Positions 9,611 through 18,946 of a stretch of 64,000 nt of DNA are shown one piece after another. Position numbers and translations under genes: made by a program. Every line of letters begins with the position of its first letter. The first letter of the stretch is position 1. The notes beneath the pieces are model-generated. The model ran no database searches. It worked only from the letters and a program-made list of their open reading frames with translations, and had not been told where the DNA came from. Origin of the DNA: Legionella quateirensis (GTDB lineage: Bacteria; Pseudomonadota; Gammaproteobacteria; Legionellales; Legionellaceae); NCBI RefSeq assembly GCF_001467955.1, contig NZ_LNYR01000048.1, positions 62,001-126,000 of the forward strand, written 5' to 3'.

Positions 9611-10288
9611 ATGAGATTATTACTTGTTGAAGATGACGAACTACTTGGCGATGCTGTGAAGACTGGTTTAACCCAGTTTGGATATATTGTTGATTGGTTA
9701 AAAGATGGTGAAGCGGCTCGTGCTGCTTTAAAATCAGAATCATTTGAGTTAATCATTCTGGATTTGGGGTTACCCAAATTATCAGGCCTATCCTTATTGC
9801 AAAGCACTCGACATGATGGTAACGCCACACCAATTATTATCTTGACTGCCCGTGAATCTGTAGAAGATCGTGTAAAAGGTCTGGATAGTGGTGCCGATGA
9901 CTATCTCGTAAAGCCTTTCGATCTAAATGAATTAAGCGCTCGAATTAGAGCCTTGGTAAGACGATCCCAAGGTCGAGCCGATTCCGTTCTGCAATATAGA
10001 AATATCACTCTGGATCCCGCAGCACATTCTGTCTTGGTCGATGACGTACTCGTTAATGTACCTCGCAGAGAGTTTGCCCTGCTGCAAAAACTACTTGAAA
10101 ATAGTGGTCAGGTTTTATCTCGCGAACAGTTAATGCAAAGTATCTATGGCTGGGAAGAAGATGTAGACAGTAATGCCCTGGAAGTGCATATACATAATTT
10201 GCGTAAAAAACTTAATGCTAATTTTATTCGTACTATCAGAGGTGTTGGCTATATGGCAGAAAAAAATGATGGTGTTATTATATCGTGA
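9611..10288 (+). CDS. pmrA: response regulator PmrA (OmpR family)
   Basis: 225 residues. Receiver domain (1-115) with acidic pocket Asp8/Asp9, phospho-acceptor Asp51 (IILDLGLP) and the LVKPFD lysine near residue 101; winged-helix DNA-binding domain from about 130 to 220 (VPRREFALLQKLLE, LEVHIHNLRKKL, TIRGVGYM). The SD AGGAG is 5 nt before the ATG. It overlaps pmrB by 4 bp (GTGA). In L. pneumophila PmrA activates dot/icm genes and many effector genes through tandem cTTAATatT half-sites. The assignment to PmrA rather than another OmpR regulator rests on the close match I recall and the PmrB partner. Confidence 0.88.
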   Translation: MRLLLVEDDELLGDAVKTGLTQFGYIVDWLKDGEAARAALKSESFELIILDLGLPKLSGLSLLQSTRHDGNATPIIILTARESVEDRVKGLDSGADDYLVKPFDLNELSARIRALVRRSQGRADSVLQYRNITLDPAAHSVLVDDVLVNVPRREFALLQKLLENSGQVLSREQLMQSIYGWEEDVDSNALEVHIHNLRKKLNANFIRTIRGVGYMAEKNDGVIIS

Positions 10289-11709
10289 AATCTTCTATAC
10301 GAAAATTTCTGTTAATTAACCTGCTACTGGCTATCACGATCACCACCACTCTTACCGCCATAGGTAACTACTATCTGGATCAAAAGGACATTCAAGACCA
10401 TCTGGATACCTTGATGGCCATTTCAGCATTGTCCTATCAGGCATTATTAGGAGATGATCTTCATCAACGCCCTCTGATAAAAATTCAGGATGCTCTTGAA
10501 ACCATTCCGCAAAAAATTGATGCCTATTACCAAAAACGATTTTTAAACGATGAACCCCCGGAAAACTACCTCGATAAATTTAATTTTCAGGTTTGGACAA
10601 ACGGTGGAAAATTATTATTACATTCGTCTACAGCACCCAAGGTTCCATTAACTTCTGAAATTGACGGATTTAGTGATAAAAAAATCGCCGATCAAAATTG
10701 GCGTGTGTTTACTACTTATAATGATAAAGCAGGCATTCGTACCGTTTTAGCTGAGCGATATGATACGCGCAATGAACTTGGTCATCGCATAGCCCAGGAT
10801 GATCTCTACATCATGCTGCTTACATTTCCCCTATCTGGATTATTGATCTGGATTATTATCGGTAGAGGTTTAGACAGCCTGGACAAAGTAGCAGAAGAAG
10901 TAGCCAACCGTGCTCCCTCTCATTTGGAACCCGTGGATTTACAAGAAGTCCCAGAAGAAATTAAACCAGTAATAGATGAATTGAATAAGTTATTTTACCG
11001 GCTTAAAGAAGGTTTCGAGCGAGAAAAACGTTTTGCTGCTGACGCAGCGCATGAATTAAGAACTCCTCTTGCTGCTCTTAAAGCGCAAGCACAAGTCGCT
11101 CTTAATTCAAATGATATTGAAGAAAAAAATCAGGCGCTGCAAAAATTAATTGCCAGCGTAAATCGCAGCACTCATATTGTTCAACAGCTATTAACTATGA
11201 GCAGACTAGTGCCTGAGGCTACCAGTTTTCATGATGAAGATGAAGTCAATTTAAGTAAACTTACTCGTGAAATGTTAGCTATGCTGGCTCCGGCAGCAGT
11301 TGAAAAACAGATAGAATTAGAATTTGAAAGTGATGATAACATACCCAAAATTCAAGGAAATCCAACAGCATTAGGTATTCTAATTCGTAATCTGGTAGAT
11401 AATGCCATTCGTTATTGTGGCGAAAATGGACGCGTTATTGTGCGTCTAATCAAACAGAACAATGAATTGGTCCTTGAGGTTGGGGATAATGGACCAGAGA
11501 TTCCACCTGAATTACAGGCCCGTGTATTTGAGCGATTTTTTAGAGTATTGGGAAATAAAAGTCCTGGTAGTGGTCTTGGGCTAGCCATAGTACAACAAAT
11601 TTGTGAATTGCATGGAGGCAGGGTTGTTCTTGATTCTCCCAAAACAGGCACTGGCCTCATTGTAAAAGTGTACTTACCTCTTAAATCAAAAAACCGAATG
11701 ATACAATAA
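10285..11709 (+). CDS. pmrB: sensor histidine kinase PmrB
   Basis: 474 residues. The GTG start overlaps the pmrA stop. There are two membrane helices (about 10-30 and 170-190) around a roughly 140-residue periplasmic sensor, followed by HAMP. The dimerisation/phosphorylation helix is AADAAHELRTPLAAL, with the H-box histidine near residue 256. The ATPase domain shows NLVDNAIRYC (N box), GDNGPEIP (G1), FERFFR (F box) and GSGLGLAIVQQI (G2). Expected to phosphorylate PmrA in response to envelope or pH signals. A decayed copy of its last ~22 codons lies near 12.7 kb. Confidence 0.88.
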   Translation: MKSSIRKFLLINLLLAITITTTLTAIGNYYLDQKDIQDHLDTLMAISALSYQALLGDDLHQRPLIKIQDALETIPQKIDAYYQKRFLNDEPPENYLDKFNFQVWTNGGKLLLHSSTAPKVPLTSEIDGFSDKKIADQNWRVFTTYNDKAGIRTVLAERYDTRNELGHRIAQDDLYIMLLTFPLSGLLIWIIIGRGLDSLDKVAEEVANRAPSHLEPVDLQEVPEEIKPVIDELNKLFYRLKEGFEREKRFAADAAHELRTPLAALKAQAQVALNSNDIEEKNQALQKLIASVNRSTHIVQQLLTMSRLVPEATSFHDEDEVNLSKLTREMLAMLAPAAVEKQIELEFESDDNIPKIQGNPTALGILIRNLVDNAIRYCGENGRVIVRLIKQNNELVLEVGDNGPEIPPELQARVFERFFRVLGNKSPGSGLGLAIVQQICELHGGRVVLDSPKTGTGLIVKVYLPLKSKNRMIQ

Positions 11710-11747
11710 TAACTTAGCTGGAGTATTCAAAGGCTTCATCTACAGAA

Positions 11748-12464
11748 TCAAGAAAGCTTATTTTCAATCGTATGACCTGCAGTTAATAACTCGTTCAAAT
11801 CAGCTCCAATAGTCGGATCATTTAACCAGGGTGTAATACCTGAACTCAAAGTACCCGTATTGAGAACTGCCTTATCTTTCTCACATAAAACCCTATTCTC
11901 CGGGTGCTCCAGTTGTTCTAGCAGGTGATCAATTGCAGCAAGTTTTTCTGATTTGCTATAACCACTTAAGCCAAAAAAGCTACCTGCGTATTCGATTAAA
12001 CCCCAAGAATACTCTGTTGTTCTGGAACTGGTAGCATCGATGTAAGGCCTTAAACTTTCTCTAAACCGTTCAATTGCGACAGATCGAGGATTTACTGATT
12101 GTGTTTCTTCAGGCACAGGATCCATTACTGTCGTAATGGGTTCCACACGAGGTTCTGTTTGAATTTCTGCTATGTCTTGAATAGATGTATTTTCTGCAGT
12201 GAGCTGTATTTCAATCAAACGTATTTTTTTTTCAAGCGCTGCAATTTGAACTGGTAAATTTTTAGTGATATTAATTAAACGAACTGTGGGACCAAATTGG
12301 TGGGCATAATAAATCATACTTCCTTGATCAATTCCACTCAATTCGGAGTTTCTAAATTGTTCCAGCGCATTTTCTTTCTCTGAAATTAAAGATGAAGCAA
12401 GTGCGTTATCAACAATCACCACTAAATCCTTGAATTCCTGTTCAAGCTCAAGCAATTTATGCAT
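11748..12464 (-). CDS. Legionella-type hypothetical protein, candidate Dot/Icm effector
   Basis: Not recognised. 238 residues from the ATG at 12464, chosen because GGGGTG lies 6 nt upstream; a GTG three codons earlier is also open. No signal peptide or membrane helix. Residues 1-100 are helical with heptad-like spacing; a Pro/Glu-rich linker (about 100-125) leads to a second helical region. Upstream is a tandem TTAAT-type site close to the PmrA-box consensus (separate entry). It is convergent with pmrB, and a degraded pmrB tail lies on its far side, so it looks like an inserted accessory gene. Effector status is an inference from context. Confidence 0.65.
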   Translation of the reverse strand: MHKLLELEQEFKDLVVIVDNALASSLISEKENALEQFRNSELSGIDQGSMIYYAHQFGPTVRLINITKNLPVQIAALEKKIRLIEIQLTAENTSIQDIAEIQTEPRVEPITTVMDPVPEETQSVNPRSVAIERFRESLRPYIDATSSRTTEYSWGLIEYAGSFFGLSGYSKSEKLAAIDHLLEQLEHPENRVLCEKDKAVLNTGTLSSGITPWLNDPTIGADLNELLTAGHTIENKLS

Positions 12465-12514
12465 AATAAACACCCCGATTGTTCATTATATATTCAATAT
12501 TAGTTTAGCAGGTA

Positions 12515-12534
12515 ATTATTAAGCGAATATTAAA
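12515..12534 (-). promoter_or_regulatory. PmrA-box-like site
   Basis: Read on the minus strand: TTTAATATT-CG-CTTAATAAT. This is two direct 9-bp half-sites with a 2-bp spacer, matching the published PmrA consensus cTTAATatT-N2-cTTAATatT at 16 of 18 positions. A -10-like TAAACT follows 7 nt downstream and the gene starts about 50 bp downstream. The pmrAB genes are next door. Confidence 0.65.
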
Positions 12535-12715
12535 TTAAATAACATAATCATAAATTCCGCATGTAAACTTATTATTCCTGTATTCACTAATACTATTGAG
12601 CAATAATCGCTATTCAATGATACATAGAATCAATTATGTACTGTAAGCCCGAATAATAGGGTTGCTGGTTACTTTACAATCAATGTTGGAGCTGAAGTTG
12701 CACAAATTCATTATT

Positions 12716-12786
12716 GACCTAAAACAGGGGCTCTAGTCACAGTAAAAGCTAGCGAACTGAATCAAAAAAGCCGAATGATACAAGAA
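12716..12786 (+). pseudogene. remnant of a duplicated pmrB 3' end
   Basis: The stretch from CCTAAAACAGG (12718) to CCGAATGATACAA (12771-12783) aligns in frame with the last 23 codons of pmrB at 11638-11706. Peptides PKTGALVTVK...KSRMIQ compare with PKTGTGLIVK...KNRMIQ, one codon shorter. An in-frame TGA precedes it, so it is not a gene. It lies 1.05 kb beyond pmrB with the 238-residue gene in between. Confidence 0.6.
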
Positions 12787-12888
12787 ATAAATACCTGTAC
12801 CAATCGGTTAAATGTATATACACACATCAGATCAACTGATTAATTAATATAATTTCAAACAAAGCAGTTCATCTGATTAGAATACTCT

Positions 12889-13320
12889 TTATGAACCAGA
12901 TGAATCTTTAACTGGATTCGCTTGTGATTGTTGAGCAGCGTTAGCGTTAGCAGCATTAGCTTGGGCAGCATTAGCTTGAGCAGCATTAGCTCGGGCAGCG
13001 TTAGCTTGAGCAGCATTCGCTTGAGCAGCGTTAGCTTGAGCAGCGTTAGCTTGAGCAGCGTTAGCGTGAGCAGCATTAGCTTGAGCAGCATTAGCTTGAG
13101 CAGCATTAGCTTGAGCAGCGTTAGCTTGAGCAGCGTTAGCTTGAGCAGCGTTAGCTTGAGCAGCATTAGCGTGAGCGGCATTAGCGTGAGCCTGGGCTGC
13201 TTTTGCATGGGTTGCATTTGCTTGAGTTGCATTTGCTTTAGCAGCATCAGATTGAGTCGCTGAAGCATGTACAGCAGTTGCTAAAAGTGCTGTTGCAGCA
13301 ATACCTAAAATACGTTTCAT
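12889..13320 (-). CDS. exported Ala/Asn/Gln pentapeptide-repeat protein
   Basis: 143 residues from the ATG at 13320 (SD GGAG 5 nt upstream). A signal peptide covers residues 1-19 (MKRILGIAATALLATAVHA). The mature protein is almost only Ala, Asn and Gln: variants ATQAN/ATHAK at 26-45, then 17 uninterrupted units of Ala-Asn-Ala-Ala-X at residues 46-130 (X is Gln in most, His, Arg or Asn in four), then the tail QSQANPVKDSSGS. Predicted to be secreted to the periplasm or beyond. No function is known to me. Because the DNA unit is 15 bp, spurious frames are open on both strands. Start, SD and signal peptide support this frame. Confidence 0.8.
   Translation of the reverse strand: MKRILGIAATALLATAVHASATQSDAAKANATQANATHAKAAQAHANAAHANAAQANAAQANAAQANAAQANAAQANAAQANAAHANAAQANAAQANAAQANAAQANAARANAAQANAAQANAANANAAQQSQANPVKDSSGS
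12931..13185. repeat. 15-bp tandem repeat array (17 units)
   Basis: Seventeen 15-bp units (plus strand unit close to TTGAGCAGCGTTAGC) encoding Ala-Asn-Ala-Ala-X. Units differ mostly at one silent position (CATTAGC versus CGTTAGC). Copy number is likely to vary by slippage or unequal recombination. Confidence 0.9.
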
Positions 13321-13765
13321 AAACACTCCTGTAGGTTATTAAGTTAAAGTCCATTGGCTGACCATGATTTATTTTAAAATCATAGTGATAACAGCTTATA
13401 GGATAATGTATTACTTCTCAATAGAGAATGCTCCAAGAAGAATTAACCCTTATTTTTAGCTACTGAGAACTATTCGATAAATTGCTTCGCAAATAACGAA
13501 AAAACGATCACGTTACAACTTTTAAACGAAAGAATTATGGCTGCTTTTTTTCGTACAGCTGGCTGGAGATAATATAAGAAAGGGAATCTGATTTGTTGAA
13601 GCATTTTATTCTCTTTATAAAGAGGTTATGTTGAATTGTCATAATTAAAAGCATCTGACGCGTCATCTGAGACTCTACGAACCTATTCCAATCAGTTCGG
13701 TTTGACAATCGCCACCGGAATGTCTATAAATTAATTAAACAGATCAATTTTAGAGCATACCAGTC
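13321..13765. other. divergent intergenic region
   Basis: 445 bp between the repeat protein (leftward) and an orphan gene (rightward). A very good sigma-70 promoter for the rightward gene is at 13702-13730. Around 13368-13386 there is a short palindrome ATGATTTtattttAAAATCAT that could be an operator or a terminator-like hairpin. Nothing else is recognisable. Confidence 0.5.
13702..13730 (+). promoter_or_regulatory. sigma-70 promoter
   Basis: TTGACA, a 17-bp spacer, then TATAAA, 35 bp before the ATG of the downstream orphan gene. All six -35 bases and five of six -10 bases match the consensus. Confidence 0.8.
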
Positions 13766-14317
13766 ATGTTATCTAAACAAGATTTGCAAAGATTATTCGA
13801 TTCGGCACAAAGTGAGATGTTTCGAGAGCCAGTTCTAAAGAACAAAGCTCCTCAATCGTTGCATCAATTAACGCGTGCTATTGATGTGGCGAATCGCCAG
13901 TATGAAGCTGAGCGCGATGCTCAGGAACCACTGGCACCAATGCAGATGAGGTTAAAAATAAACGCTCAGGCAGTCATTCTTGCATATTTAGAACTGGAGG
14001 CCTACGATTACTATAACCGGAATGTGAACAAAGAAGATAAAGAAGATAAAGAAGATAATGAAGAAACATACCTTGATGTTTTTAAGAAGGAGTCTGGAAA
14101 TATCGAGAACATAAAATACTACATTGTTGATTATGTAAAAAAATGTGATGCTATTGGGGATCAACTATTTGTTCAATGGGTGAAAGGTATTTTTACAACG
14201 GCTGATGCTGCTTTAACTGATTCCGATAGTGGCGAACTGGAACGTGAGAGACGAATAGATGATTTATTTAACGCAGAAGAGAGTAATGAATATGTTGCGG
14301 GGATGGATAGACCGTAA
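13766..14317 (+). CDS. orphan acidic protein, possible effector
   Basis: Not recognised. 183 residues, no signal peptide, rich in charged residues. A short tandem repeat Lys-Glu-Asp (NKEDKEDKEDNEE, about residues 89-101) is encoded by 9-bp DNA repeats. The C-terminal 30 residues (ELERERRIDDLFNAEESNEY) are Glu-rich, like the E-block of Dot/Icm secretion signals. It has its own near-consensus promoter. It converges with ruvA. Effector status is only a guess. Confidence 0.6.
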   Translation: MLSKQDLQRLFDSAQSEMFREPVLKNKAPQSLHQLTRAIDVANRQYEAERDAQEPLAPMQMRLKINAQAVILAYLELEAYDYYNRNVNKEDKEDKEDNEETYLDVFKKESGNIENIKYYIVDYVKKCDAIGDQLFVQWVKGIFTTADAALTDSDSGELERERRIDDLFNAEESNEYVAGMDRP

Positions 14318-14365
14318 CAGAGTATCACAATCATGGTGCAACTAGTCGCAACTGTTCAGATCAAG

Positions 14366-14968
14366 TCATGCTCTTAAAGACAGAATTTGCAATGACTCAC
14401 GTATTAACTGCTCACAGGTTTTAATTCCATCATCAATTTTACTAACCACTTTCAAAGCTTCCTGTGGTTTATATCCCAATGCCTCCAAAGCACTAATGGC
14501 CTCATCCTGGCTGCTCATCTTATGTTTTTGTTGATGCATGGAATCGGACTGAACTTCTCCGAATTGCTTAATGCTGTCCCTCATTTCAACAACAAGCCGT
14601 TCTGCTGTTTTTTTACCGATACCAGGTAATTTCGTTAAAAGCACCGCATTTTCCTGATGTATGCATTGAATAAACTCATTTGGGGAAATACTGGATAATA
14701 CTGCCATCGCCACCTTTGGACCCACACCATTCACTTTAATCAACGCACGGAACAGCGAACGTTCCTGTTTATCCAGGAATCCATATAGTAGCAAAGCATC
14801 TTCACGAACTACTGTATGTATATGAAGACCGACAGCAGATGACGATCCTTCGAGCTGGAAGAAGGTATTTAATGAAGTCTCAACATCATAACCCACGCCA
14901 TTGACATCCAGGACTATTTTTCCTGGTTGATGTTTATCTACAATCTGTCCATTCAGCCAACCAATCAT
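14366..14968 (-). CDS. ruvA: Holliday junction branch migration protein RuvA
   Basis: 200 residues. Binds four-way junctions as a tetramer and loads RuvB. The N-terminal OB fold begins [12 protein letters not shown]. Helix-hairpin-helix motifs are seen at [18 protein letters not shown] and [19 protein letters not shown], and the C-terminal RuvB-interacting domain ([18 protein letters not shown]) is present. It overlaps ruvC by 4 bp. ruvB does not follow; an unrelated convergent gene does. Confidence 0.96.
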   Translation of the reverse strand: MIGWLNGQIVDKHQPGKIVLDVNGVGYDVETSLNTFFQLEGSSSAVGLHIHTVVREDALLLYGFLDKQERSLFRALIKVNGVGPKVAMAVLSSISPNEFIQCIHQENAVLLTKLPGIGKKTAERLVVEMRDSIKQFGEVQSDSMHQQKHKMSSQDEAISALEALGYKPQEALKVVSKIDDGIKTCEQLIRESLQILSLRA

Positions 14969-15489
14969 CGTGTATGTCTCCTTCGTGTGTACCCTTTTTT
15001 ACGAACTGCAGCAGCTAATCCGTTTCGCATATGACTATGACATATCGCAATTGCCAAGGCATCCGCCGCGTCATTTTGAGGGGAACTGTTCAGCATAAGC
15101 AAGTGTACCACCATATGGTTCACCTGATCTTTTTCAGCTGCACCATAACCCACTACAGTCTGTTTCACTTCTCTTGCAGAATACTCACTGATTTTAATAC
15201 GATGGGAAGCAGCAGCAACCATTGCAACTCCTCTCGCCTGCCCCAATTTTAAAGCTGAATTGGGGTTTTGATGCATAAATACTTGCTCTATTGCAACTTC
15301 GGTAGGCGAGTACTCATCCATTAATTGACAAATACCATCATATATCTGCAATAATTTTTGACTTAACTCGCTGTCAGGCGAAGTACGAATACAACCGCTA
15401 TCAATATATTCAATCCTACGGTTTGTTTCCCTGATCAGTCCATATCCAGTAATCCGCGATCCCGGATCTATCCCTAAAATAATAGTCAT
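14965..15489 (-). CDS. ruvC: Holliday junction resolvase RuvC
   Basis: 174 residues. Starts [17 protein letters not shown], with the first catalytic Asp at position 7. The remaining acidic residues are in [26 protein letters not shown] and [13 protein letters not shown]. The family cuts Holliday junctions symmetrically with Mg2+. Its start overlaps the yebC stop and its end overlaps ruvA, so the three form one transcript. Confidence 0.96.
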   Translation of the reverse strand: MTIILGIDPGSRITGYGLIRETNRRIEYIDSGCIRTSPDSELSQKLLQIYDGICQLMDEYSPTEVAIEQVFMHQNPNSALKLGQARGVAMVAAASHRIKISEYSAREVKQTVVGYGAAEKDQVNHMVVHLLMLNSSPQNDAADALAIAICHSHMRNGLAAAVRKKGYTRRRHTR

Positions 15490-16232
15490 TAATTCATGGA
15501 TTCTAATAAGTTTTCTGAAAATTCAGCATTACTGTATACCTCTTGTACATCATCCAAATCTTCAAGCATGTCGATTAATTTAATCAAGGACTCAGCTGTT
15601 TCATCATCAACAGTAATCATGGTTTGTGCTCGCATGGTCAGATGAGACTGTTCAATCTCCAAATTAGCGTCTTGTAACGCATTCAGCACACTATGATAAG
15701 CTTCAACGGGTGTTATTACTTCAATTTGCCCCTCTTCAACCGTGACGTCTGACGCTCCGGCATCTATGGCAAGCTCCATCACCTGATCTTCAGATTGACC
15801 CGCTGCCATAAGAATTTCACCCTGATTAGCAAATAGATAGGAAACTGAACCATCAGTTCCAAGGTTTCCGCCGTGTTTTGTAAATGCATGACGAACTTCT
15901 GAAACGGTTCTGTTTTTATTATCCGATAAACAATCAACCAGAACAGCAATGCCGCCTGGACCATAACCCTCATAACGCATGGCAACCATAGCATCACCAT
16001 CAAGGCCGCCTACTCCACGCTTTACGGCATTATCTATGGTATCGCGCTTCATATTGGCATTCAGCGCCTTCTTTACAGCATCTCGTAATCGTGGATTTGT
16101 TGATTCATCGCCACCTCCCATGCGGGCAGCAACGGTAATTTCACGAATTAATTTAGTAAATATTTTTCCTCGCTTGGCATCCTGTACTCCTTTACGAAAC
16201 TTAATATTTGCCCACTTACTATGACCTGCCAT
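15489..16232 (-). CDS. yebC: YebC/PmpR family DNA-binding/translation factor
   Basis: 247 residues. [28 protein letters not shown] is the family signature, followed by [15 protein letters not shown] and [15 protein letters not shown]. Members are described as transcriptional regulators and, more recently, as helping ribosomes through proline runs. First gene of the yebC-ruvC-ruvA operon; its stop overlaps the ruvC start by one base. Confidence 0.95.
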   Translation of the reverse strand: MAGHSKWANIKFRKGVQDAKRGKIFTKLIREITVAARMGGGDESTNPRLRDAVKKALNANMKRDTIDNAVKRGVGGLDGDAMVAMRYEGYGPGGIAVLVDCLSDNKNRTVSEVRHAFTKHGGNLGTDGSVSYLFANQGEILMAAGQSEDQVMELAIDAGASDVTVEEGQIEVITPVEAYHSVLNALQDANLEIEQSHLTMRAQTMITVDDETAESLIKLIDMLEDLDDVQEVYSNAEFSENLLESMN

Positions 16233-16383
16233 TGCTTCACCTCTAACCCAAATAATTAATTACCCTGATTATACATCGCTCCATCGGTAAAAAGAACGCC
16301 TAAAACATCATTCGCACTCGACATTTTGAACTTTTTTAGACTATGCTAGCCTGTTTAGTAAAAAACCCTTAAGGAGACTTACA

Positions 16384-17637
16384 GTGTATATGCAAGGATT
16401 TGGTAATTATCATCAAAGTGAAGCCGTTAATGGTGCATTACCCTTAAATCAAAATTCGCCTCAGCACTGTAATCTGGGTCTGTATGCTGAACAGTTAAGC
16501 GGTACAGCCTTTACTCGTCCCAGACACAATAATCTTCGCAGCTGGCTATATAGAATACTTCCTTCAGTGGCTCAAGGAATTTATTACCCCTATGAACGAA
16601 ACGTCACACATCCATTTAATGAGGAACAGTCACCCAATCCTTTACGCTGGTCGCCTTTGTATACCAGCTCGCAGATCGAGTGTAATTTTATTGACGGCTT
16701 ATTTCATATTGCTGGTTCCGATAAGGTCAATGCGTATATGTACCATTGCAATCAATCGATGGAAGATAAATATTTTGCTAATAATGATGGCGAAATGTTA
16801 TTTGTACCCTATCACGGTGAAATCAATCTGCACACGGAATTTGGTACACTTAATCTGTGTCCTGAACTCATTGCAGTCATACCACGCGGAGTCAAATTTA
16901 AAGTAGAGCTCATTGGTAAAGAGGCGAAGGGGTACCTTTGTGAAAATCAGGGAAGCCCTCTGACCCTTCCTCAGTTAGGTCCAATTGGCGCCAATGGATT
17001 GGCGAATCCCCGTCACTTCCAATATCCTGTTGCTTCATTTGAACAAAATACCAAAGAAAGCACTTTAATATGCAAACATCAAAATAAACTTTGGTTTGCT
17101 GTGAGTGATCATTCGCCTCTTAATGTGGTGGCCTGGCACGGAAATTATGCGCCTTACAGCTATAATTTAAGTCTGTTTAATACCATAAATACCGTAAGTT
17201 ATGATCATCCCGATCCGTCCATATTCACTGTACTTACCTCTGAAAGTGACACTCCTGGGGTAGCCAATTTGGATTTCGTCATTTTTCCGCCACGCTGGAT
17301 GGTAGCAGAACATACCTTTAGACCCCCTTATTTTCATCGCAATTACATGAGTGAATTCATGGGACTGGTGCGTGGAGAATATGATGCTAAAAAAGAAGGT
17401 TTTTCCCCCGGGGGAGTCAGTATCCATAACGGCATGACACCGCATGGACCAGATCATGTATCTTATGAGAAAGCCTCGTCGCTGGAACTAAAGCCGGAAT
17501 ACTATGATTCTTTAGCCTTTATGTTTGAAACAAAAGACGTGTGGCTGGTTACGGAACAGGCTATCCATAACCCGGCATTTCAAGCAGATTACGCCAAATG
17601 CTGGCAGGGATTTAAAGCAGAATTTAAAACAGAATAA
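16384..17637 (+). CDS. hmgA: homogentisate 1,2-dioxygenase
   Basis: 417 residues. Opens the aromatic ring of homogentisate in tyrosine catabolism using Fe2+. The GTG start is chosen because AAGGAG is 7 nt upstream; the ATG two codons later is too far. Motifs include [18 protein letters not shown], the iron/active-site region [15 protein letters not shown] and [16 protein letters not shown]. In Legionella, homogentisate that escapes this enzyme polymerises to brown pyomelanin. A perfect bidirectional terminator separates it from rpoS. Confidence 0.96.
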   Translation: MYMQGFGNYHQSEAVNGALPLNQNSPQHCNLGLYAEQLSGTAFTRPRHNNLRSWLYRILPSVAQGIYYPYERNVTHPFNEEQSPNPLRWSPLYTSSQIECNFIDGLFHIAGSDKVNAYMYHCNQSMEDKYFANNDGEMLFVPYHGEINLHTEFGTLNLCPELIAVIPRGVKFKVELIGKEAKGYLCENQGSPLTLPQLGPIGANGLANPRHFQYPVASFEQNTKESTLICKHQNKLWFAVSDHSPLNVVAWHGNYAPYSYNLSLFNTINTVSYDHPDPSIFTVLTSESDTPGVANLDFVIFPPRWMVAEHTFRPPYFHRNYMSEFMGLVRGEYDAKKEGFSPGGVSIHNGMTPHGPDHVSYEKASSLELKPEYYDSLAFMFETKDVWLVTEQAIHNPAFQADYAKCWQGFKAEFKTE

Positions 17638-17682
17638 CTGATATAAATAACCAATTGCTCCTTGCTAATAATCCCTTAAGAC

Positions 17683-17720
17683 AAATAGATAATCCCCGCT
17701 TTAGCGGGGATTATCTATTT
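17683..17720. terminator. bidirectional rho-independent terminator
   Basis: Perfect 17-bp stem (AAATAGATAATCCCCGC and its complement) with a TTTA loop between the convergent hmgA and rpoS genes. The A/T ends serve as the U-tract in both directions. Confidence 0.9.
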
Positions 17721-17831
17721 AATTAATATACAAAGTATAGGAGATCGAAATGATGATAAATCGAAAGTAAGATAAATTGTTTATCAGAGCTTTCGTAAGT
17801 ATCCAGGAGTCGCTGTTTTTTTTCTATTCAT

Positions 17832-18860
17832 CTAGAAGAGATCCTCCTGGGTTAAACCTACTCGCTCCAATAATGTTCTTAATGTTTTTAATGCCTCAAC
17901 CTGAATTTGACGTACCCTTTCTCGAGTCAAATCAATTTCTTTGCCCACATCTTCAAGCGTTGCCTTTTCGAACCCTCTTAACCCAAATCGTCGTGCTATC
18001 ACTTGCTGCTGGTTTTCAGTCAATTTATCTAATAGAGATTCTATATGTAGACGAAGATTCTCATTAGTTAATAATTCAGCTGGATTCACACTGTTTTCAT
18101 CAGCGATTGTATCCAACAAAGATTTGGTTTCATCAAACCCGATTGGCGTATCAACTGAAGTTACTTTATCGTTTAAACCCAACAGTTTCTGAACATCTTC
18201 CAATGGTTTATCAACCATTTCAGCGATTTCTTCAGGTGAAGGTTCATGATCGAGCTTTTGCGTTAATTGTCTTGCTGCCCTTAAATAGACATTTAACTCT
18301 TTGACTACATGAATTGGTAAACGAATGGTTCTCGTTTGATTCATTATAGCTCGTTCAATAGTTTGTCTGATCCACCAGGTGGCATAAGTTGAAAATCTGA
18401 ATCCACGATTGGGATCAAATTTCTCCACGGATTTCATTAAACCCAAATTACCTTCTTCAATCAAATCAAGTAATGGCAATCCTCGATTCAGGTAACGGCG
18501 AGATATTTTAACAACTAAACGCAAGTTCGATTCAATCATCTTCTTACGTGCCGCTACATCACCCTTTAAAGCAAGAGTTGCATAGTGAACTTCTTCCTCG
18601 GCACTCAGTAATGGAGAAAACCCAATTTCACTTAGGTACAGTTGGGTTGCATCCATCGCCTTAGCAATATTTTTGCCTCGGTGGAAAGAAGGAAAAGCAA
18701 CATCATCACTGAAATCAGGGAGATCAAGAAGTTCTTCGTCTTCTGACTTATCTATAACCGATTCAATATCATCCTCGATTAATAGCGAATCATCATCAGG
18801 TTCAGCCCACTCTTCTTCCTTGATTTCCGTCTCTTTTATTGGCTCATCTTCCTCGCTCAT
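17832..18860 (-). CDS. rpoS: stationary-phase sigma factor RpoS
   Basis: 342 residues. An acidic N-terminus ([15 protein letters not shown]) precedes region 1.2 ([22 protein letters not shown]), region 2 ([62 protein letters not shown]), region 3 and region 4 ([27 protein letters not shown]). Directs RNA polymerase to stationary-phase, motility and transmission genes; in Legionella it is needed for growth in amoebae. It lies 86 bp downstream of nlpD, where rpoS promoters usually lie inside nlpD. Confidence 0.96.
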   Translation of the reverse strand: MSEEDEPIKETEIKEEEWAEPDDDSLLIEDDIESVIDKSEDEELLDLPDFSDDVAFPSFHRGKNIAKAMDATQLYLSEIGFSPLLSAEEEVHYATLALKGDVAARKKMIESNLRLVVKISRRYLNRGLPLLDLIEEGNLGLMKSVEKFDPNRGFRFSTYATWWIRQTIERAIMNQTRTIRLPIHVVKELNVYLRAARQLTQKLDHEPSPEEIAEMVDKPLEDVQKLLGLNDKVTSVDTPIGFDETKSLLDTIADENSVNPAELLTNENLRLHIESLLDKLTENQQQVIARRFGLRGFEKATLEDVGKEIDLTRERVRQIQVEALKTLRTLLERVGLTQEDLF

Positions 18861-18946
18861 TGTATCACCTATAATGTTTAGCCCCGTTTCGAAATGTTTT
18901 TTTCCTTCTCAACAAGTCTATTGTTGCTATAACTACAAGTTATATG

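Larger units (their letters stand above)
12465..12888. other. intergenic region with PmrA-box-like site and pmrB remnant
   Basis: 424 bp between two minus-strand genes. It holds the promoter and PmrA-box-like site of the leftward gene (12485-12534) and, further on, the decayed pmrB tail (12716-12786). The remaining sequence is AT-rich with no supported gene. Confidence 0.6.

Noticed and set aside
12658-12716. Extension of the pmrB remnant further upstream
   Set aside because: Some nucleotide similarity can be forced, but the frame and peptide no longer match, so the remnant is limited to about 12716-12786.
12855-13268. Long reading frames on both strands across the 15-bp repeat array
   Set aside because: They arise because the unit length is a multiple of three. 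Only the minus-strand frame at 12889-13320 has an SD, a signal peptide and sensible ends.
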